DNA of 64,000 nt from Pseudobacillus wudalianchiensis (GCF_001685015.1 NZ_MAYT01000003.1:1-64000); one strand, 5' to 3'. Shown: positions 42,606-52,549, counted from the stretch's first letter. The notes: generated by a model from the sequence alone, not told the origin. A program made the numbers and translations.

Positions 42606-45035
42606 TTATGAATCCTCTAATTGTCTCTGCTTCCAAATAGAGGTGACCTTTCCACTCTCATTTTCGTCTAAAACGAACGTTCCGTTGGAATAACGGTCGC
42701 TTCGTTTTAAATCCGAAAAATCAAACTGCTCAGTGATTCCTTTTGCGGTTTGCAGTACGAACTGTTCGTTTTGATCGATTACGGCTAAGCCTGCTACACG
42801 ATGTGGGTTCCCTTTTAATTCCCGCAGCATGACGACTCCTCGTGCAGCACGTGAAAGCGGTTCAAATTCCGTTGATTTCATTTTCTTCACAGCTCCGCGA
42901 TGGGTAACGAGCAGTAAGTCCTTTTCTTCGTTGGCTTCCCACACTTCCATACTCACTAAATGGTCGCCGTCTTTTAAATTAATTCCTTTGACTCCTGCTG
43001 CTCGCGGACCAACAAGACTGACTTCTTCTTCAGAGAATAATAGTCCATACCCAAAATGAGTCGCTAAGAAAATTTGTTTGTTTCCATCTGTTAAATGGAC
43101 GCTAATGACCTCATCGTCATCTTTTAATTTAATCGCTGTGAGAGCCCTTGAATAGCGTTGCACTTTATAAGACGCTAATTCAGTCCGTTTGATCATGCCA
43201 TTTTTTGTAGCAAACAGCAGATAAAGCGGCTCTTGAAAATCTTTAATCGCAAAAGCCGTCACAATGGATTCATCTTTTTCAAGCGTAACAAGGCTCGCCA
43301 AATGCTGCCCAAGGTCCTTCCAACGAATATCAGGAAGTTCATGCACAGGCAAGTATAAGTAGCTTCCCTTGCTTGTGAACACTAGCAATACATCCGTTGT
43401 ATGAACTTCTTCTTTATAGAGGAGCCGGTCGGTCTCTTTCATAGCAAGATCTTTTCCGCCGGATGCAGAATAAGAGCGCAGGCTCGTCCGTTTAATATAG
43501 CCGTCTTTTGTAACTGTCACGACTACTTCTTCGTTAGGGATGAGGACTTCAAGGTTTACTTTAATTTCCTCAATCTCTTTTTCGATAACCGTTCGTCTCG
43601 TGTCATTGTATTTTTTCCGTACTTCTTTTAATTCTTTTTTAATGACACTTGTCAGTTTTTTCTCACTCGCTAAGATGGCCGTTAGCTGTTCTACTTCTGC
43701 TGCAAGTTCTTCTGCTTCTTTTTGCAGGGCTGTAATGTCTGTATTGGTCAACCGGTATAGCTGGAGGCTCACAATGGCCTCTGCCTGTGCTTCTGTAAAG
43801 TCAAACGCAGTCATTAAATTGGCTTTAGCATCACGCTTATCCTTCGATGCCCGGATAGTCGCAATGACCTCATCAAGAATAGATAACGCCTTGATTAATC
43901 CTTCTACGATGTGCTGGCGGGCTTTCGCTTTAGCTAGTTCATATTCAGATCGCTTTGTCACCACTTCTTTTTGGTGGCTTATGTAAGCATCAAGCAGTTC
44001 TGGCAGCCCCATTAGTACTGGACGTTGATTATGGATCGCTACCATATTGAAGTTATAGCTAATTTGTAGGTCACTTGCTTTGTATAAGTAGTTTAAGATT
44101 CCTTGGGCATCGCCATCTTTCTTCAATTCAATTACGATGCGAAGACCCGTGCGATCTGTTTCGTCCCGTACTTCAGCGATTCCTTCTACTTTACGATCGA
44201 GCCGGAAATCATCAATTTTTTTAACGAGAGTTGCTTTATTGACATCGTAAGGAATTTCAGTGATAACAATTTGCTTTTTTCCGCCCCGGATCTCTTCAAT
44301 TTCAGCTTTTCCGCGTACAATAATTTTCCCTTTGCCTGTTCTGTACGCTTTCTCAATGCCATCGACCCCTTGGATAATGCCGCCTGTTGGAAAGTCTGGT
44401 CCTTTGATCACTTCCATTAAATCATCTACTGTGCAGTCTGGACGATCCATTCTCATGATTGCTGCATCAATGACTTCGCCCAGCTGATGCGGAGGGATTT
44501 CCGTTGCGTACCCCGCTGATATCCCTGTTGAACCATTGACTAATAAATTAGGAAACCGCGCTGGTAAAACAGTCGGTTCCTCTGTCGTATCATCAAAGTT
44601 GGGAATAAAGTCGACCGTACGTTTATCGATATCTTTTAACAATTCTCCCGAAATAGCGGACAGTCTTGCTTCTGTATAACGCATCGCAGCCGGTGGGTCG
44701 CCGTCAACAGAACCGTTGTTGCCATGCATTTCGACAAGCAGCTGACGAAGCTTCCACTCCTGGCTCATCCGCACCATTGCATCATAAACAGAAGAGTCAC
44801 CATGCGGGTGGAAATTCCCGATTACATTACCGACCGTTTTAGCTGATTTTCGGAATCCCTTTTCATGTGTATTCCCCTCTGTATGCATAGCGTATAGAAT
44901 CCGGCGCTGTACCGGCTTTAATCCATCCCGGGCATCAGGAAGCGCCCGTTCCTGAATAATATATTTACTATAACGCCCAAATCGGTCTCCGAGCACCTCT
45001 TCAAGCGGTAAGTCTTGAAATACTTCTTTTTGCAT
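42606..45035 (-). CDS. parC: DNA topoisomerase IV subunit A
   Basis: 809 aa, cleavage and strand-passage subunit. Catalytic Tyr is in AAMRYTEARLSAIS (around residue 120), and the quinolone-resistance region reads GDSSVYDAMVR with the wild-type Ser. The C-terminal part is a six-bladed pinwheel of the GyrA-box type without the strong GyrA box, so ParC rather than GyrA. Its ATG lies 4 bp after parE with AAGGAGG overlapping the end of parE. Partner of ParE in decatenating daughter chromosomes. Confidence 0.96.
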   Translation of the reverse strand: MQKEVFQDLPLEEVLGDRFGRYSKYIIQERALPDARDGLKPVQRRILYAMHTEGNTHEKGFRKSAKTVGNVIGNFHPHGDSSVYDAMVRMSQEWKLRQLLVEMHGNNGSVDGDPPAAMRYTEARLSAISGELLKDIDKRTVDFIPNFDDTTEEPTVLPARFPNLLVNGSTGISAGYATEIPPHQLGEVIDAAIMRMDRPDCTVDDLMEVIKGPDFPTGGIIQGVDGIEKAYRTGKGKIIVRGKAEIEEIRGGKKQIVITEIPYDVNKATLVKKIDDFRLDRKVEGIAEVRDETDRTGLRIVIELKKDGDAQGILNYLYKASDLQISYNFNMVAIHNQRPVLMGLPELLDAYISHQKEVVTKRSEYELAKAKARQHIVEGLIKALSILDEVIATIRASKDKRDAKANLMTAFDFTEAQAEAIVSLQLYRLTNTDITALQKEAEELAAEVEQLTAILASEKKLTSVIKKELKEVRKKYNDTRRTVIEKEIEEIKVNLEVLIPNEEVVVTVTKDGYIKRTSLRSYSASGGKDLAMKETDRLLYKEEVHTTDVLLVFTSKGSYLYLPVHELPDIRWKDLGQHLASLVTLEKDESIVTAFAIKDFQEPLYLLFATKNGMIKRTELASYKVQRYSRALTAIKLKDDDEVISVHLTDGNKQIFLATHFGYGLLFSEEEVSLVGPRAAGVKGINLKDGDHLVSMEVWEANEEKDLLLVTHRGAVKKMKSTEFEPLSRAARGVVMLRELKGNPHRVAGLAVIDQNEQFVLQTAKGITEQFDFSDLKRSDRYSNGTFVLDENESGKVTSIWKQRQLEDS

Positions 45036-45039
45036 CTAT

Positions 45040-47010
45040 TTATTCCTCCTTGCCGACTGAAAGATTCTCATTTTCTAAAATATTGCTGTCATCTTCCAGC
45101 CCAAAAGCAACATTTGATTCAATCCATTTTCGGCGCGGCTCTACTTTGTCACCCATCAACGTTGTCACGCGGCGCTCGGCACGAGCAGCGTCATCAATTA
45201 ACACACGGATCAGCGTTCTCGTATCCGGGTTCATCGTTGTTTCCCACAGCTGATCGGCGTTCATCTCACCAAGACCTTTATAGCGCTGCAGCATGCACCC
45301 TTTTCCTACTCGTTTCATCGTTTCTGAGAGTTCTTCATCTGTCCACGCATACTCTACTTTTTCTTTTTTTCCGCTTCCCTTACTTACTTTGTAGAGCGGC
45401 GGCAAGGCAATATACACTTTACCCGCTTCGATAAGAGGCTTCATATAACGATAAAAGAATGTAAGCAGCAAGACTTGAATATGGGCACCATCCGTGTCGG
45501 CATCCGTCATAATAATCACTTTGTCGTAATTCGTGTCTTCAACATTGAAATCCGGTCCTACGCCTGCACCGATCGCATGGATGATCGTGTTAATTTCCTC
45601 GTTCTTAAAAATGTCCGCCAGCTTGGCCTTTTCCGTATTAATGACTTTTCCACGCAAAGGGAGAACTGCTTGAAACCGGCGGTCGCGCCCTTGTTTAGCT
45701 GATCCGCCAGCTGAGTCCCCCTCTACTAAATACAGTTCATTTTTTTGAGGGTTTCGTGACTGTGCAGGAGTTAATTTTCCAGAAAGAACGCCTTCATTCC
45801 GCTTCCGCTTCTTTCCACTGCGGGCATCTTCGCGTGCCTTTCTCGCTGCTTCTCTGGCCTGGGCTGCTTTAATCGCCTTTTTAATCAAGAGAGAGCTTGT
45901 TTCCGGGTTTTCTTCCAAGAAATAAGACAGCTGTGAAGAAACGACGCTGTCTACTGCCGACCGAGCTTCACTTGTACCGAGCTTTCCTTTTGTCTGTCCT
46001 TCGAATTGCAGCAATTCTTCTGGTATGCGTACAGACACAACAGCCGCTAATCCTTCACGAATATCGGTACCTTCGAGGTTTTTGTCTTTTTCTTTCAATA
46101 AGTTCACTTTACGGGCATATTCATTGAATACTCTTGTCATCGCCGTGCGGGCTCCTGCTTCATGCGTGCCGCCGTCCTTCGTCCGGACGTTGTTTACGAA
46201 TGATAGGATCGTTTCAGAATAACCGTCATTAAACTGGAAAGCGAAATCTACTTCAATGCTGTTCTGCTCTCCTGAAAAAGAAACGACCTGGTGCAGCGTA
46301 TCTTTTTCTCCGTTTAAATACTTAACGAATTCCTCGATGCCTTTTTCATAATAAAAAACTTCTTCTAATTTTTGACGCTCATCAGTCAAACTAATTTTCA
46401 TGCCTTTTAATAAAAAGGCCGATTCTCTTAACCGTTCGCTCAATGTATCGAAGTTGTAGTGAATCGTACTAAAAATAGTGGGGTCCGGCTTAAAATGAAT
46501 GGTGGTCCCTGTCTTTTTAGTTGTTCCGATCTTTTCAAGAGTCGTTACCGGTACGCCTCCGTTTTCAAACCGCTGCTGATAAATAAAACCATCGCGGTGA
46601 ATCGTCACAGTCAGCCACTCCGATAAAGCATTCACAACGGAAGCACCAACACCGTGCAAGCCGCCGCTCGTTTTGTATCCTCCCTGGCCAAATTTTCCTC
46701 CGGCGTGCAAGATTGTTAAAATGACTTCGGGTGTCGGCTTCCCTAATTTATGCATACCAGTAGGCATTCCGCGGCCAAAATCCTGAACGCTGACCGACTG
46801 GTCTTTGTGGATCACAATTTTTATTTCCTTGCCATAGCCGGCAAGCGCTTCATCCACTGAATTATCTACGATTTCGTACACTAAATGATGCAGCCCTCGT
46901 GTGTCCGTGGAGCCAATATACATGCCTGGTCTCTTTCTAACTGCTTCTAGTCCTTCGAGAACCTGAATGGCATCATCATTGTAGTCAAAGGTCACTTCTT
47001 TTTTTGTCAC
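45040..47010 (-). CDS. parE: DNA topoisomerase IV subunit B
   Basis: 656 aa, ATPase subunit. GHKL ATP-binding motifs: VDNSVDEALAGYG (Glu/Asn), DFGRGMPTG and GLHGVGASVVNALS. The TOPRIM domain has LVEGDSAGGSA (Glu) and IMTDADTDGAHI (DxD). Length and content match ParE/GrlB, not GyrB. First gene of the parEC operon; upstream lies yneT, as in B. subtilis. Confidence 0.96.
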   Translation of the reverse strand: MTKKEVTFDYNDDAIQVLEGLEAVRKRPGMYIGSTDTRGLHHLVYEIVDNSVDEALAGYGKEIKIVIHKDQSVSVQDFGRGMPTGMHKLGKPTPEVILTILHAGGKFGQGGYKTSGGLHGVGASVVNALSEWLTVTIHRDGFIYQQRFENGGVPVTTLEKIGTTKKTGTTIHFKPDPTIFSTIHYNFDTLSERLRESAFLLKGMKISLTDERQKLEEVFYYEKGIEEFVKYLNGEKDTLHQVVSFSGEQNSIEVDFAFQFNDGYSETILSFVNNVRTKDGGTHEAGARTAMTRVFNEYARKVNLLKEKDKNLEGTDIREGLAAVVSVRIPEELLQFEGQTKGKLGTSEARSAVDSVVSSQLSYFLEENPETSSLLIKKAIKAAQAREAARKAREDARSGKKRKRNEGVLSGKLTPAQSRNPQKNELYLVEGDSAGGSAKQGRDRRFQAVLPLRGKVINTEKAKLADIFKNEEINTIIHAIGAGVGPDFNVEDTNYDKVIIMTDADTDGAHIQVLLLTFFYRYMKPLIEAGKVYIALPPLYKVSKGSGKKEKVEYAWTDEELSETMKRVGKGCMLQRYKGLGEMNADQLWETTMNPDTRTLIRVLIDDAARAERRVTTLMGDKVEPRRKWIESNVAFGLEDDSNILENENLSVGKEE

Positions 47011-47195
47011 AAAAATTCCCCTTTCAGACTTCCTAGAGAAACAAACAAACGTTCGTACACTTTATTATATCATAAAAATTCCAATGCTTCATCTCCTCAT
47101 TCTATGGGAGCTTACAGTTGTACTGGGCCGGTCTGCATTTCCTCTGCCTTATTGTATGGTCAACAGGCCATTTATGCAAATAAGTAACAGCAAAA

Positions 47196-47220
47196 AACAA
47201 GCGGTGAAGTCCCGCTTGTT
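47196..47220 (-). terminator. Terminator of yneT
   Basis: AACAAGCGG pairs with CCGCTTGTT over a 7-nt loop, followed by TTTTTG-like sequence on the minus strand. Confidence 0.7.
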
Positions 47221-47233
47221 CGCTAATTGCTCC

Positions 47234-47644
47234 CTATTTTGTGAGGGCGTGTTCCACTTTTATGCATCTATCCATAATAACAGTTTTGCCTTTTTCCTTC
47301 AAAAACTCATAAGCTTCTTCGTTTGCTACTCCGAGCTGTGCCCAAAAAATATCGCAATCGATCTCAGCAAATTCCCTCGCGATCTCTGGCAAAAACTCTG
47401 AGCGGCGAAACACGTTCACAATGTCAACAGGCCCTTCAATATCTTTAAGGGAGGCAACTGCTTTTTCCCCAAGCACTTCATCAACAGTAGGGTTTACTGG
47501 AATAATTTTATAGCCTGCCTTCTGCATCGCTTCTGATACCATATAGCTCGTACGTTCTGGATTATCACTTAGCCCTACCACGGCAATCGTCTTTGCTTTT
47601 TTTAATAATTGTCCCATTTCTTCTCTTGTTGGATTCGTAATCAT
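47234..47644 (-). CDS. yneT: CoA-binding protein (YccU/YneT family)
   Basis: 136 aa, a single CoA-binding Rossmann domain: KTIAVVGLSDNPERTSYMVSEAM (around residues 17-39), GYKIIPVNPTVDEVLG and DCDIFWAQLGVANEEA. The family is related to the CoA-binding part of succinyl-CoA ligase; its biochemical role is not established. It lies upstream of parE, as in B. subtilis (yneT-parE-parC). Confidence 0.88.
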   Translation of the reverse strand: MITNPTREEMGQLLKKAKTIAVVGLSDNPERTSYMVSEAMQKAGYKIIPVNPTVDEVLGEKAVASLKDIEGPVDIVNVFRRSEFLPEIAREFAEIDCDIFWAQLGVANEEAYEFLKEKGKTVIMDRCIKVEHALTK

Positions 47645-47842
47645 TCGTAACTCTCCTCCTTAAATGTATTAATTCGGCCTTAGGCTATCCATTTCCTTCT
47701 ATCCCCTTTTATTTCCCTTTGTACAGCTCTCAAACACTTCCCGACATCAAGGATACGGTGTTAATTCTCCTGAATAAAGACTTTTACCCGCTGCCTTCTC
47801 AAGCACAAATAGTTTAAAGAAATAGAAGACTTACGGCCATCC

Positions 47843-48211
47843 TTATTCCTTAACAAAAAACTTTATATTTTGCTTTCCCCACTCGTACATTATTGGGACA
47901 ATAGGCTTTAAGCTTCGTCCTATGTCAGTCTATGAATACTCTGCTCTTGGAGGAACTTCGGGAAATCCCCTCCGATTGATCATCCCATCCTCTTCTAACT
48001 CGCGAATCTGAGTCGTTAATACTTTATGGGTAATCTTCGGAAATAGTCGTTTAATTTCGCTAAACTGCAATGTACCATCGGTTCCTAAATAATAAACAAT
48101 TGTGATTTTATACTTGCCGCTAATAAGCGATAAGGTTAACTCTTTTTCACAGTTAAATTGCCCCGCCTCTATCTTCTTTTTTATTTCTATTCGCAAAGCA
48201 TCCAGAAACAA
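47843..48211 (-). pseudogene. HxlR-family regulator interrupted by one in-frame TAG
   Basis: The intact part (93 codons to 47930) has the HxlR winged helix: CEKELTLSLISGKYKITIVYYL, FSEIKRLFPKITHKVLTTQIRELEEDGMINR and VPPRAEYS. In the family the next residue is normally Leu, then TxxGxxLxPILxxMxxWG. Here the frame has TAG, then TDIGRSLKPIVPIMYEWGKQNI and a proper TAA at 47843. A single base change (TTG or TCG to TAG) therefore cut off the last 28 residues, which form the dimerisation helix. It is probably a recent pseudogene, or a truncated protein. Confidence 0.8.
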
Positions 48212-48482
48212 TTTCCTCTTCCTGTCTTTCTTAAAAGTTTCTTTTTAGTAACTTTCTCACAAAAAGTGCGTTCTTCCATAAGAAAAAAAGCATCTTTTGG
48301 AATGAATTTCGGTTGGAAATTTTCATCATGGGCTGTTCTGATAGAAAAACACAAAAAGAATTGTGAATATGTCGCTGGAGTAATCGGAGAACTTTTAATC
48401 CGTTTACTGCTGACCCTTGAAGTTTTTCACATAAATTATGTATTTTTCTACAGGATAATCAAAAATAAGAAGGTTCATTCAT

Positions 48483-48905
48483 ATGATTAAAATTACACTA
48501 GATGTAGCAAAAGAAATTATTGCAGGTGCCGAAGAAGAAGCGAAAAAAATTGGAGTTTCCATCGTCATTTCAGCAGTGGATGAAGGCGGAAGCATGGTAG
48601 CTGTCCATCGAATGGATGATGCTTGGTTAGCGAGCATCGACATTGCCCAGAATATGGCTTGGGAGTTGGTTGCCTTAAAAATGCCTGCCACAAACTTAGC
48701 CAAGGCTGCTGTTCCGGCTGCTGAACTATACGGTTTAAACACAATGAACAATGGACGCCTTGTCATGTTCAGCGGTGGAATCTCTCTTGTCAGCGATGGA
48801 AAAGTAATAGGAGCTGTAGGCGTCAGCGGCAGCACAGTGCCACATGATGTTCAAGTGGCCGAAGCGGCTATTAAGGTTAAGGTATTTGACACGAAGTTTG
48901 CCTAA
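48483..48905 (+). CDS. HbpS/GlcG-family small protein
   Basis: 140 aa, one GlcG/HbpS domain (profilin-like fold): ISAVDEGGSMVAVHRMDDAWLASIDIAQNMAWE and GGISLVSDGKVIGAVGVSGSTVPHDVQVAEAA. Members bind haem or cobalamin, or lie in glycolate/propanediol operons; the exact ligand cannot be told. It starts 271 bp from the divergent, broken HxlR gene, which may once have regulated it. A strong terminator follows. Confidence 0.82.
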   Translation: MIKITLDVAKEIIAGAEEEAKKIGVSIVISAVDEGGSMVAVHRMDDAWLASIDIAQNMAWELVALKMPATNLAKAAVPAAELYGLNTMNNGRLVMFSGGISLVSDGKVIGAVGVSGSTVPHDVQVAEAAIKVKVFDTKFA

Positions 48906-48978
48906 TCATACATTTTAATTATAATTTACTACTTTAAAGCAGATCACTTGAAAAAGAACCTAAAAGTCAAAACGCAAC

Positions 48979-49009
48979 AAAAGAGCCAGTGGAATACACT
49001 GGCTCTTTT
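48979..49009. terminator. Bidirectional terminator
   Basis: A 13-bp perfect stem AAAAGAGCCAGTG with a 5-nt loop, between the HbpS-like gene and the convergent permease. Confidence 0.85.
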
Positions 49010-49025
49010 TGGCTTATTACCATTA

Positions 49026-50321
49026 CTAATTGTGCGCTTTCTGTTTAGTCATTGCTAGTAAAAATTGCTCTACACAAATAGATATAATGGTTCCAAGAAT
49101 AAGTCCATTGTTAAGGATTGAAGCGGCAGCGGCTGGAAAATTAGTGAACGCTGCAGCCGGAACAAACATGGCTCCTACTCCTGCCAGCAGTGATATGCCG
49201 GCAACGAGACGTACACGTTCTTTATTCTTTTCTTTATCCATTTCGGCAAAAGCAAAGCCTGCCATACGCGCAAAGATCACAAATGTGACTGCATATCCGA
49301 CCGGAGCCGGCAAAGAAGCCAATATATTCATCACTGGAGGAAAAATACTCATCCCTACGACAAGCAGTGAGCCTACAAAAAAGGGTCGAATGGAGGCATT
49401 GCCAGTTTGAGCTACGAACCCGGCTGCTCCAGAAATAGGAACAGAACCGATCGCCGAGAAGCTCCCCCCTAACATTTGATTAAGGCCAGCAGCCAAACCA
49501 GCACTGCGATAGCTGCCTTTTTGAATAGAACTGTTTAAATGAGTCATCACTTCTTCCATGACCCTAACCGAAGCGATCATATTAGCTGTTAAAAGAAGTG
49601 TAATAAAAGCGGCTGTGACGATGGTACCTGAATCAAACAGCGGCGGGCCAAAAACAAATAAACCCGGCAAGCTGAACAATTGTTTATCTGAAGCCGACAT
49701 AAGCGGGGCCTCGCCAATAAGAAGAAACAGCAGCCAGCCAAATCCTAATGATATAATCACTGAATACTGCCGGATCCAGTGGACATGATGTGCTGAAAAG
49801 TAAAAAGCAGCGATCAATGTCATGGCACTTCCAGCCATAATCAGCGGACGAACGGTTCCCGCTTCATTCGGCAAGCCGAACATGCCATTCAAAAAAGAGC
49901 CGCTCAGCTGCAGAATAAGCAGTAATAAATAAATAAATGTCACAGTAGGCGTAAATAATTTAGCCATCTTTTCAAGCAAGCCGAAAGCAGCGAGAAAAAT
50001 GAAAATGACCCCAGAGACGATCATCCCGCCTTCTAAACTTTGTAATGCCTGCTCGGTTGAAGAATAGATCGTGCCGGCAAAGCCTGCATAGATGGCAAAA
50101 ACTCCCCACCAAAGCCCCGCTGGCCCTTCATTAATAGGCAGCCGATGACCAATCAATGCTTGTATAATCCCTGAAAGTCCCAGTACAAACATCGTTCGCT
50201 GTACAAACTCTGCTGTATCTGCTGGCGATAGATGAAATAAACCCGCGATTGCAATTGGGGCTACAAGAGAGCTCGCCAGGATAAAAAACAGCCATTGGAC
50301 TGCGCTAAAAAATAATCCCAT
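49026..50321 (-). CDS. NCS2-family (purine/uracil) permease
   Basis: 431 aa with 12-14 hydrophobic segments. The N-terminal half has QALIGHRLPINEGPAGLWW and the second half NQMLGGSFSAIGSVPISGAAGFVAQTGNA. The last matches the conserved stretch of nucleobase:cation symporter-2 proteins. It resembles B. subtilis YwdJ and is divergent from the xanthine/uric acid branch. The substrate is unknown, and no purine riboswitch is seen upstream. Monocistronic, divergent from plsY. Confidence 0.78.
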   Translation of the reverse strand: MGLFFSAVQWLFFILASSLVAPIAIAGLFHLSPADTAEFVQRTMFVLGLSGIIQALIGHRLPINEGPAGLWWGVFAIYAGFAGTIYSSTEQALQSLEGGMIVSGVIFIFLAAFGLLEKMAKLFTPTVTFIYLLLLILQLSGSFLNGMFGLPNEAGTVRPLIMAGSAMTLIAAFYFSAHHVHWIRQYSVIISLGFGWLLFLLIGEAPLMSASDKQLFSLPGLFVFGPPLFDSGTIVTAAFITLLLTANMIASVRVMEEVMTHLNSSIQKGSYRSAGLAAGLNQMLGGSFSAIGSVPISGAAGFVAQTGNASIRPFFVGSLLVVGMSIFPPVMNILASLPAPVGYAVTFVIFARMAGFAFAEMDKEKNKERVRLVAGISLLAGVGAMFVPAAAFTNFPAAAASILNNGLILGTIISICVEQFLLAMTKQKAHN

Positions 50322-50498
50322 ACTTTCACCTATTTCTTTCTAAAGTTAACTTCTTCCGTTTATTCAGCGTACGCTAATTTTTTCGTTCAAGCAACGGAAA
50401 AATCTCCTTTTCTTATTCTTCACATGTTAAAATAAGAATCAGTATGGTCACATTCTCATACATATGATTGTAAAGGACTAGATTAAAGGAGTACGTCT

Positions 50499-51080
50499 AT
50501 GATTACTGCAATTATTATTTTACTAGCTTATTTACTCGGGTCGATTCCTTCCGGCTTAATTGTTGGCAAGTGTTTCTTCGGCATTGATATCCGCCAACAC
50601 GGCAGTGGCAATCTCGGTGCCACCAATTCTTTTCGCACGCTCGGTGTAAAGGCCGGCATCGTTGTGACACTTGCTGATATTTTAAAAGGAACAGTAGCGA
50701 CACTGCTCCCGCTTTGGCTCGGTTCTGACCTTGAACCACTGATCGCTGGCGTTGTAGCCGTTGTCGGCCATATGTTCCCTATATTTGCGGGCTTTAGAGG
50801 CGGAAAAGCTGTAGCCACTTCAGGCGGCGTCCTGCTCGGCGTTCAACCAGTCATGTTTCTTGTTATTCTGCTTAGCTTCTTTATTTCACTTTATTTAACG
50901 AAGTACGTTTCGCTATCATCGATTATTGTGGCGATTGTCGCTTTTACTTATGCGGTTATCCTACAAAATGTTCCACTTATTATTGTCGTTGGTCTTTTAG
51001 CTTTTTTCGTTATTTATCGTCATCGTGCCAACATTTCACGCATTAAAAATAAAACAGAGCCTAAAATTAAATGGATGTAA
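50499..51080 (+). CDS. plsY: Acyl-phosphate:glycerol-3-phosphate acyltransferase PlsY
   Basis: 193 aa integral membrane enzyme making lysophosphatidic acid from acyl phosphate and glycerol 3-phosphate. The three cytoplasmic motifs are [27 protein letters not shown] and the [20 protein letters not shown] block. ATG with AAAGGAG upstream. In B. subtilis (yneS) it lies between yneR and yneT; here an HxlR/HbpS/permease block has been inserted before yneT. Confidence 0.95.
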   Translation: MITAIIILLAYLLGSIPSGLIVGKCFFGIDIRQHGSGNLGATNSFRTLGVKAGIVVTLADILKGTVATLLPLWLGSDLEPLIAGVVAVVGHMFPIFAGFRGGKAVATSGGVLLGVQPVMFLVILLSFFISLYLTKYVSLSSIIVAIVAFTYAVILQNVPLIIVVGLLAFFVIYRHRANISRIKNKTEPKIKWM

Positions 51081-51150
51081 AAAAAGCATCGCTTGTGCGG
51101 ACAATACTTTATGGTAACCTACCATATGTCCAACGCTAGCGGTGCTTTTT
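51081..51150. terminator. Bidirectional terminator with long interior
   Basis: AAAAAGCATCGCT pairs with AGCGGTGCTTTTT (one G-T pair) around a 44-nt interior that can form a further stem (ATGGTAACCT/ACCAT). T runs on both strands. Confidence 0.65.
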
Positions 51151-51155
51151 TATTT

Positions 51156-51623
51156 TTATTCTACTTCTTGCAAAAACTGCTCTACATTTTCCTCTGAAAT
51201 GACTTGAAAGCCCTTCCTTTGAAGCAAAGCCGCCGTTACCCCGACACCCGCTATCCTTTCATTCTTAAACTCTCCATTATAGATCATTCCACTTCCACAG
51301 GAAGGGCTAAATTCTTTCAAAATAACCGTGTCCGCCTTTATTTCTTGAGCTTTTTCGAGCGTTTTATAGGCACCTTTTACGTAAAGATCGGTTACATCCC
51401 GTCCAGACTTTTCTATAATCTTAGCTCGGCCGTTCAGAACATCCTCTCCGTCGCCGCCGATGATTTCTGCCGGTTCTCTCGGTGTTACAAAGCCACCCAG
51501 CAGCTCTGGACAAACGGCAATCGCCTCGTTGTTTTCAATCAGTTCTCTAATCTTGCTATGCAAGCTGTGCGAACCGTTATACCTTACCGGCAAACCAGCT
51601 AAACAAGAACTCACTAAAATCAT
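51156..51623 (-). CDS. DUF523-family protein
   Basis: 155 aa. Family cysteines are present in VSSCLAGLPVRYNG (start), AVCPELLGGF and KEFSPSCGSGMIYNG; three Cys in these positions suggest a metal or cluster site. GGAGGTGA lies just before the ATG. Function is unknown. Convergent with plsY. Confidence 0.85.
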   Translation of the reverse strand: MILVSSCLAGLPVRYNGSHSLHSKIRELIENNEAIAVCPELLGGFVTPREPAEIIGGDGEDVLNGRAKIIEKSGRDVTDLYVKGAYKTLEKAQEIKADTVILKEFSPSCGSGMIYNGEFKNERIAGVGVTAALLQRKGFQVISEENVEQFLQEVE

Positions 51624-51811
51624 TCTTTCACCTCCGCTATTACTTTCATTTGTTTTCTGAACCAGTGGCTCCTAATTTGCCAATACCCTTAGCGGTCACA
51701 GAAATATGAAAACCATATGGTCTGTCAGCCAACTTTTAAATTTGGCAGGCATCTGCTTTTATTATTTGTTTCCCCCGTGATACACTGAAGAAAAGTAGAG
51801 GTGAATGGATC

Positions 51812-52108
51812 ATGAATATTCAAGTAGGAGAAAAAGCCCGCGCTTGGTTTAAAAACGAAATGGACGTCAATCAAGGGGACTATGTACGCTTCTTCGTTCG
51901 CTACGGAGGCTCCAGCCCGCTGCATGAAGGATTTTCACTTGGCGTATCAAAAGATGAACCGATGGAAATCGGAGTAAAATCCGAATTAGATGGAGTGGTT
52001 TACTTCATAGAGCAAAAAGATCTTTGGTACTTTGATGGACACGATTTACGTGTGAATTATAATGAAAAACTGGACGAGCCAGAATATGAATACGTAAAAT
52101 CTTCTTAA
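51812..52108 (+). CDS. yneR: HesB/IscA-like small protein (YneR type)
   Basis: 98 aa. The IscA-like fold is recognisable from KARAWFKNEMDVNQGDYVRFFVRYGGSSPLHEGFSLGV, but the three Cys that bind iron-sulfur clusters in IscA are all missing. It is therefore unlikely to be a scaffold. This matches Bacillus YneR, of unknown role. GAGGTGA precedes the ATG and a terminator follows. Confidence 0.85.
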   Translation: MNIQVGEKARAWFKNEMDVNQGDYVRFFVRYGGSSPLHEGFSLGVSKDEPMEIGVKSELDGVVYFIEQKDLWYFDGHDLRVNYNEKLDEPEYEYVKSS

Positions 52109-52112
52109 AAAA

Positions 52113-52140
52113 CGAAAAGGCACAACTTGTGGCCTTTTCG
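52113..52140 (+). terminator. Terminator of yneR
   Basis: CGAAAAGGC pairs with GCCTTTTCG over a 10-nt loop, followed by CTTTTTA. Confidence 0.75.
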
Positions 52141-52246
52141 CTTTTTATAATGTGGCTTTGTTATACTTGGTTGTTGACCTTCGTTGCAGGCGGACGCTTT
52201 CCGCTACAAACAATTATTGAAAAAGAACCTTCATCTTTAATAAAGC

Positions 52247-52549
52247 CTATAATTTAAATCTTTGAATATGACTTTGCAGCCCTTCTTTTTCCAATATCTC
52301 TTTTTGCCGCCGGCCGAGCAGATCGAAATGTGAATAACCACCCTTTCTTCGGTCAATCCACTCTTCTTTAAGCCCGTATTTTTCTCCCCAGCGAGCAAGC
52401 TTCTCTAAATCCCGGCACCCTACTTTTGTCACGGTATAACAATCTGGAAACCTTTCATCAAGCCAGTAATGGGTTAAAAAAGCAATATTCCCTTTGTCAA
52501 TCTGCTGCTTCCACTCCGCCAGCTCTCGCCGATCAATGCCAAATGCCAT
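52247..52549 (-). CDS. yneQ: YneQ-type conserved protein
   Basis: 100 aa. Begins MAFGIDRRELAEWKQQIDKGNIAFLTHYWLDERFPD and contains TKVGCRDLEKLARWGEKYGLKEEWIDRR. It matches the small Bacillus YneQ family by these stretches; function is unknown. It follows yneP by 14 bp, so the two form an operon. The order yneP-yneQ is that of B. subtilis. Confidence 0.8.
   Translation of the reverse strand: MAFGIDRRELAEWKQQIDKGNIAFLTHYWLDERFPDCYTVTKVGCRDLEKLARWGEKYGLKEEWIDRRKGGYSHFDLLGRRQKEILEKEGLQSHIQRFKL

Noticed and set aside
43540-43986. 148-codon plus-strand ORF opposite parC.
   Set aside because: Ser-rich shadow frame of the conserved ParC coding strand without start signals.
45015-45434. 139-codon ORF on the plus strand opposite parE and the parC start.
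   Set aside because: It lies antisense to strongly conserved topoisomerase IV coding sequence, has no ribosome site, and its peptide is low-complexity Leu/Ser/His; it is a shadow of the real gene.
50322-50498. Purine riboswitch upstream of the NCS2 permease.
   Set aside because: No conserved aptamer loops or leader terminator could be found in the divergent plsY intergenic region.
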